A DNA stretch of 7,007 nt from VFZP01 sp043730365 (GTDB lineage: Bacteria > Acidobacteriota > Terriglobia > Bryobacterales > Bryobacteraceae), in contig JAYTKJ010000369.1 in the NCBI GenBank assembly GCA_043730365.1, positions 1-7,007 of the forward strand, in the 5' to 3' direction. The position numbers and the translations under genes were made by a program. Below, piece by piece: positions 4,380 to 7,007 of the stretch; positions within the stretch are counted from its first letter, which is position 1; every line of letters starts with the position of its first letter. The notes below the pieces were generated by a model. That model was not told the origin of the DNA. It searched no databases and was given only the letters and a program-made list of their open reading frames with translations.

Positions 4380-6890
4380 AAATTGGAAACAAGACGAGCC
4401 CTCATCGCTGCTACCGCCTTGACGCTGCTTGCGTCGGCTGCCGCGGGCCAGGTACTGCCGGCGCGCAATGCCTGGGGGCTCGAACCAGGTGGGACGATCA
4501 CGCGCTTCAACGGCCAATGGACCCCTATCGGAGGTTTGCTGGTCAACGTCAGCCTGTCCCAGGACGGGGCCGTATGGGGCGTCAACGCAAACGACTCAAT
4601 CTTCCGTTGGAACGGCACCGGCTGGGATCAAATGCCAGGCAGAGCTACTCAGGTCTCGGCCGGTAGCCAAGGGCACGTGTGGGCGGTGACGCGCGAGAGT
4701 ACCATCTGGCGCTGGAACGTCGCGCAAAATTCCTGGGACCAAATGCCCGGCCTCGCCCGGCAGGTTTCAGTGTCATCCGATGGCGGCGTTTGGGTTACGA
4801 ACGGCAACGATTCTTTTCGATACAACGGCGTAAACTGGGACTTAATACCGGGTCCAGCCAAACAGGTCGTGGCGGGCAGCGTTTCCAACGTGTGGCGGAT
4901 CAGCCCTCAGAATACAGTGTTCCGCTACAACCCCGCCGCGGCGGGCGAGCCGTGGGAGCCGGTGCCGGGCCTGCTGTCGCAGATGTCAGTCGCCGCTGAC
5001 GGTGAAGTTTGGGGCATTGGCGTTGACAACAGCTTGTACCGCTGGAATGGCACGGATTGGAGTAATTCCAACAAGAGCCTCGCCTATGTGTCGGTGGGCT
5101 CTGCCATCGCAGGCGGAGGCGGAGGAGGAACGCAGGCGCCGCAAGGCAAGCTTGAGGAAAACCATCCGTCCCTCAGCTATAGCGGCCCGTGGGCGCCGCA
5201 GCCGGATGCCGCGGCTTCCGGAGGCGGCCTCATCGTCAGCAGCCAGGCGTCGGCCACGATGACCGCTCGCTTTAGCGGCGACACGCTGGTGATCTACCGC
5301 CGCCTCGATACCGATGGTGGCAACTTCAACATCCGGGTTGACAACAAAGACTGTGGCACGGTCAGCTCATATTTCTCCGAGCGGCGCTCCAAAATTCCGG
5401 CGGTGCTGAACGGTCTGGGAACGGGCGAACATACGCTGGTGATCACCGTGACCGGTGAGAGGCCTGACGGCTCGCGCGGCTCCAATGTCTATTTGGACGC
5501 CATCGAAACGCCTTCGCCCTTCCCGCCCAACGCGAGCCAGCAAGGCGGTGTGGAACGGCTCAACGCTCTGCGCACGTCGATGGGCTTGCCTCCCATGATT
5601 CTTTCGCCCGCCATCAATCTGGCCGCGCAAGCTCATGCCGATTATTTGAATCCGAACGGCGGAGGCCACTCCCAGACACCCGGCACGCCTGGCTACATCG
5701 GGGCGGGGCTCGGCCAGCGGGGCCACTATTTTGGCTACAACAACATGTCTGGAGAGAATGCCTGGCCAGCGCGCAACGCCTCCGATATGGTGGACTCGAC
5801 CTTGAATAGCGTTTGGCACCGCACCACTCTGGTGACGTACTACTCCGGGGAAGTCGGCTTCGGCACCAATGCATCGAACTACAGTATTACCAACATCGGT
5901 AACAAGGTCAGGCCGCCGGCTCCCCCAGCCCGCGTGCTGGCCACCTACCCGATAGACAACCAGACCAACGTTCCGGCGTCATGGGATGTGAATGAAAGCC
6001 CGGTGGTGCTGCCCGGCAAAGCGCGGCCTTTTGGCTCGATCATCAGTCTGCACATTACCCAGGCGGCCAACGCAACCAGAGGCACCGATACCGCGCCACT
6101 TTCCGGCACGGTGCGAGGCAGCAACGGCCAGGACTATCCCGTATATCTGTTGAGCGCGGCAACTAATCCGGACAACCTCGGTCAAGGCGACTTCTTCATG
6201 ATTCCCCAGGCGCCCTTGCCCAATGGGCTCGTCTTTACGGCGGCGATGGCAGGCGCCGATGCGTTGGGAAATGCGTTCAGGAAGGAATGGACGTTCACGA
6301 CGGTGGGGGGGGCGTCACTGAAATCCGTGAACGGCGCAGTTTCCGGCGCCAGCTACAACGTGACGTGGCATCCTGCTGGAAAAGTGGTGGACACTTTTGT
6401 TGAGTACGGTCCCACGGCAGCCTACGGCACCAAACTGCCCGGCGTGGTGTGGGGAATCGGATCAGACGGCGTCGCCTCCTACATTGCCCGAATCGACAAT
6501 CTGAATCCGGGCACTTATAACTACCGGGTTTCGGCTACCGATGCCAGCGGCAATACCGTCACCAGTCCGAACGCGACCTTCATCATGCCGACGGTTGCCA
6601 CTTCGATCTCAGCCGGAACCGATCTGTATGGGCTGAGTGCGAAGTCGGTGGTCTTCGGGTACAGCACCAACCGTGCCGTTGCTTCAACCGAAGTGGAGTT
6701 CGGGCTGACGACGGCCTATGGCGCAAAGACGCAGGGTAACCCGAACCCGAGACAGGCTAACTATCACAATGCGGTGTTGTCGGACCTGACCGCCAATAGC
6801 ACTTACAATTACAAAATCGTTGCCAAGGATGCCCAAGGCAACGTTTTGGCCACCACTGAGAATAGGACATTCAATACGGCCCCACAGTAG
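4377..6890 (+). CDS. Secreted multi-domain protein: tectonin propeller, beta-sandwich, CAP/SCP, Big_5 and two FN3-like modules
   Basis: An 837-residue exported protein, probably a cell-surface or extracellular binding protein. Residues 1-24 are a Sec signal peptide, with cleavage likely after SAAAG. Residues 32-243 form six tectonin-like blades of about 35 residues, with the recurring pattern VWG...N.S.FRWNG..WDQMPG...QVS. A Gly-rich linker (245-251) leads to a beta-sandwich resembling carbohydrate-binding jelly rolls (about 255-380). Residues 386-508 are a CAP/SCP domain: QAHADYL (His420), HSQ (431-433), SGEN (Glu460) and WHR (His481). Three of the four cavity residues seem present, but the second position, usually Glu after HS, looks like Gln or Thr. 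Residues 518-643 are Big_5/SbsA Ig-like, ending EWTFTTV. Residues 650-737 and 742-835 are related FN3-like modules (VEYGPTAAYGT, VEFGLTTAYGA). There is no LPXTG or other sorting tail. Tectonins bind sugars or LPS in known cases, so surface glycan recognition is plausible (inference). The gene diverges from the sigma-kinase operon, which may control it, and a strong hairpin follows. Confidence 0.88.
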   Translation: MKLETRRALIAATALTLLASAAAGQVLPARNAWGLEPGGTITRFNGQWTPIGGLLVNVSLSQDGAVWGVNANDSIFRWNGTGWDQMPGRATQVSAGSQGHVWAVTRESTIWRWNVAQNSWDQMPGLARQVSVSSDGGVWVTNGNDSFRYNGVNWDLIPGPAKQVVAGSVSNVWRISPQNTVFRYNPAAAGEPWEPVPGLLSQMSVAADGEVWGIGVDNSLYRWNGTDWSNSNKSLAYVSVGSAIAGGGGGGTQAPQGKLEENHPSLSYSGPWAPQPDAAASGGGLIVSSQASATMTARFSGDTLVIYRRLDTDGGNFNIRVDNKDCGTVSSYFSERRSKIPAVLNGLGTGEHTLVITVTGERPDGSRGSNVYLDAIETPSPFPPNASQQGGVERLNALRTSMGLPPMILSPAINLAAQAHADYLNPNGGGHSQTPGTPGYIGAGLGQRGHYFGYNNMSGENAWPARNASDMVDSTLNSVWHRTTLVTYYSGEVGFGTNASNYSITNIGNKVRPPAPPARVLATYPIDNQTNVPASWDVNESPVVLPGKARPFGSIISLHITQAANATRGTDTAPLSGTVRGSNGQDYPVYLLSAATNPDNLGQGDFFMIPQAPLPNGLVFTAAMAGADALGNAFRKEWTFTTVGGASLKSVNGAVSGASYNVTWHPAGKVVDTFVEYGPTAAYGTKLPGVVWGIGSDGVASYIARIDNLNPGTYNYRVSATDASGNTVTSPNATFIMPTVATSISAGTDLYGLSAKSVVFGYSTNRAVASTEVEFGLTTAYGAKTQGNPNPRQANYHNAVLSDLTANSTYNYKIVAKDAQGNVLATTENRTFNTAPQ
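6305..6312 (+). repeat. Eight-G homopolymer inside the secreted-protein gene
   Basis: A run of eight G lies at the junction of the Big_5-like domain and the first FN3-like module. Slippage here would remove or scramble roughly the last 190 residues and leave the propeller and CAP domain intact. Whether it varies cannot be told from one sequence. Confidence 0.9.
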
Positions 6891-6921
6891 AGAAAGCCGG
6901 TAGCGCTGAATGAATTAACCC

Positions 6922-6961
6922 GGGACGCCATTCGCCCTTTGCCCAGGGCGAATGGCGTCCC
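6922..6961 (+). terminator. Rho-independent-type terminator hairpin
   Basis: GGGACGCCATTCGCCC (6922-6937) and GGGCGAATGGCGTCCC (6946-6961) form a perfect 16-bp GC-rich stem with an 8-nt loop (TTTGCCCA), 31 bp after the stop codon of the secreted-protein gene. Only a modest T-tract (TTCTTT) follows. The perfect symmetry means it could also stop transcription coming from the right. The loop can pair with GGGCAAA at 6968-6974. Confidence 0.85.
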
Positions 6962-7007
6962 TTCTTTGGGCAAAGACGCAGATTGCAACGTTCTTAGCCC
7001 AATTTTC

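Noticed and set aside
5111..5130. GGC/GGA-rich repeat considered as a tandem-repeat locus.
   Set aside because: It encodes an ordinary poly-glycine linker between two domains. The units are imperfect and in frame.
1..7007. Search for tRNA, rRNA, CRISPR arrays, insertion-sequence ends and a transposase.
   Set aside because: No cloverleaf-like sequence, regularly spaced repeats, terminal inverted repeats or transposase motifs (such as DDE-type) were seen.

Overview
The window is about 60% GC with two divergent transcription units. An ECF-like sigma factor is followed 9 bp later by a TM-anchored Hanks-type Ser/Thr kinase with a C-terminal PD40/TolB-type beta-propeller. Facing away from them is a large secreted multi-domain protein. 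This sigma-kinase pairing, the short helical leader of the kinase and the base composition are typical of soil Acidobacteriota (Bryobacter/Solibacter-like). That assignment is inference from gene style, because no marker gene is present.

Layout. Bases 1-378 (minus) hold the start of a gene that runs off the left edge. It is not recognised, and it may carry a +1 frameshift near its start. A possible 46-codon Trp-rich ORF (375-515, minus) ends in an ATGA overlap with the frame-shifted start of that gene. Bases 516-648 are non-coding and hold a long-loop inverted repeat that includes the kinase stop codon. Bases 649-3612 (minus) are the kinase and 3622-4218 (minus) the sigma factor. Bases 4219-4376 are the divergent intergenic region. 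It contains an extended -10 element placed so that the sigma mRNA would be leaderless, a 10-bp ATGCATGCAT palindrome, and a perfect 13-bp tandem duplication touching the ribosome binding site of the secreted-protein gene. Bases 4377-6890 (plus) encode an 837-residue exported protein: signal peptide, six tectonin-like blades, a beta-sandwich, a CAP/SCP domain, a Big_5-like Ig domain and two related FN3-like modules. A 16-bp perfect hairpin at 6922-6961 ends the unit. Nothing further is seen in 6975-7007.

How the parts may work together (inference): the membrane kinase senses through its extracytoplasmic propeller and phosphorylates the sigma factor. Region 2.2 of this sigma lacks the acidic residues of ordinary ECF sigmas and has a serine in their place. 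The sigma factor would then drive its own operon and possibly the divergent secreted tectonin-CAP protein. The two least expected items are this candidate phospho-switch and the tectonin-CAP domain combination.
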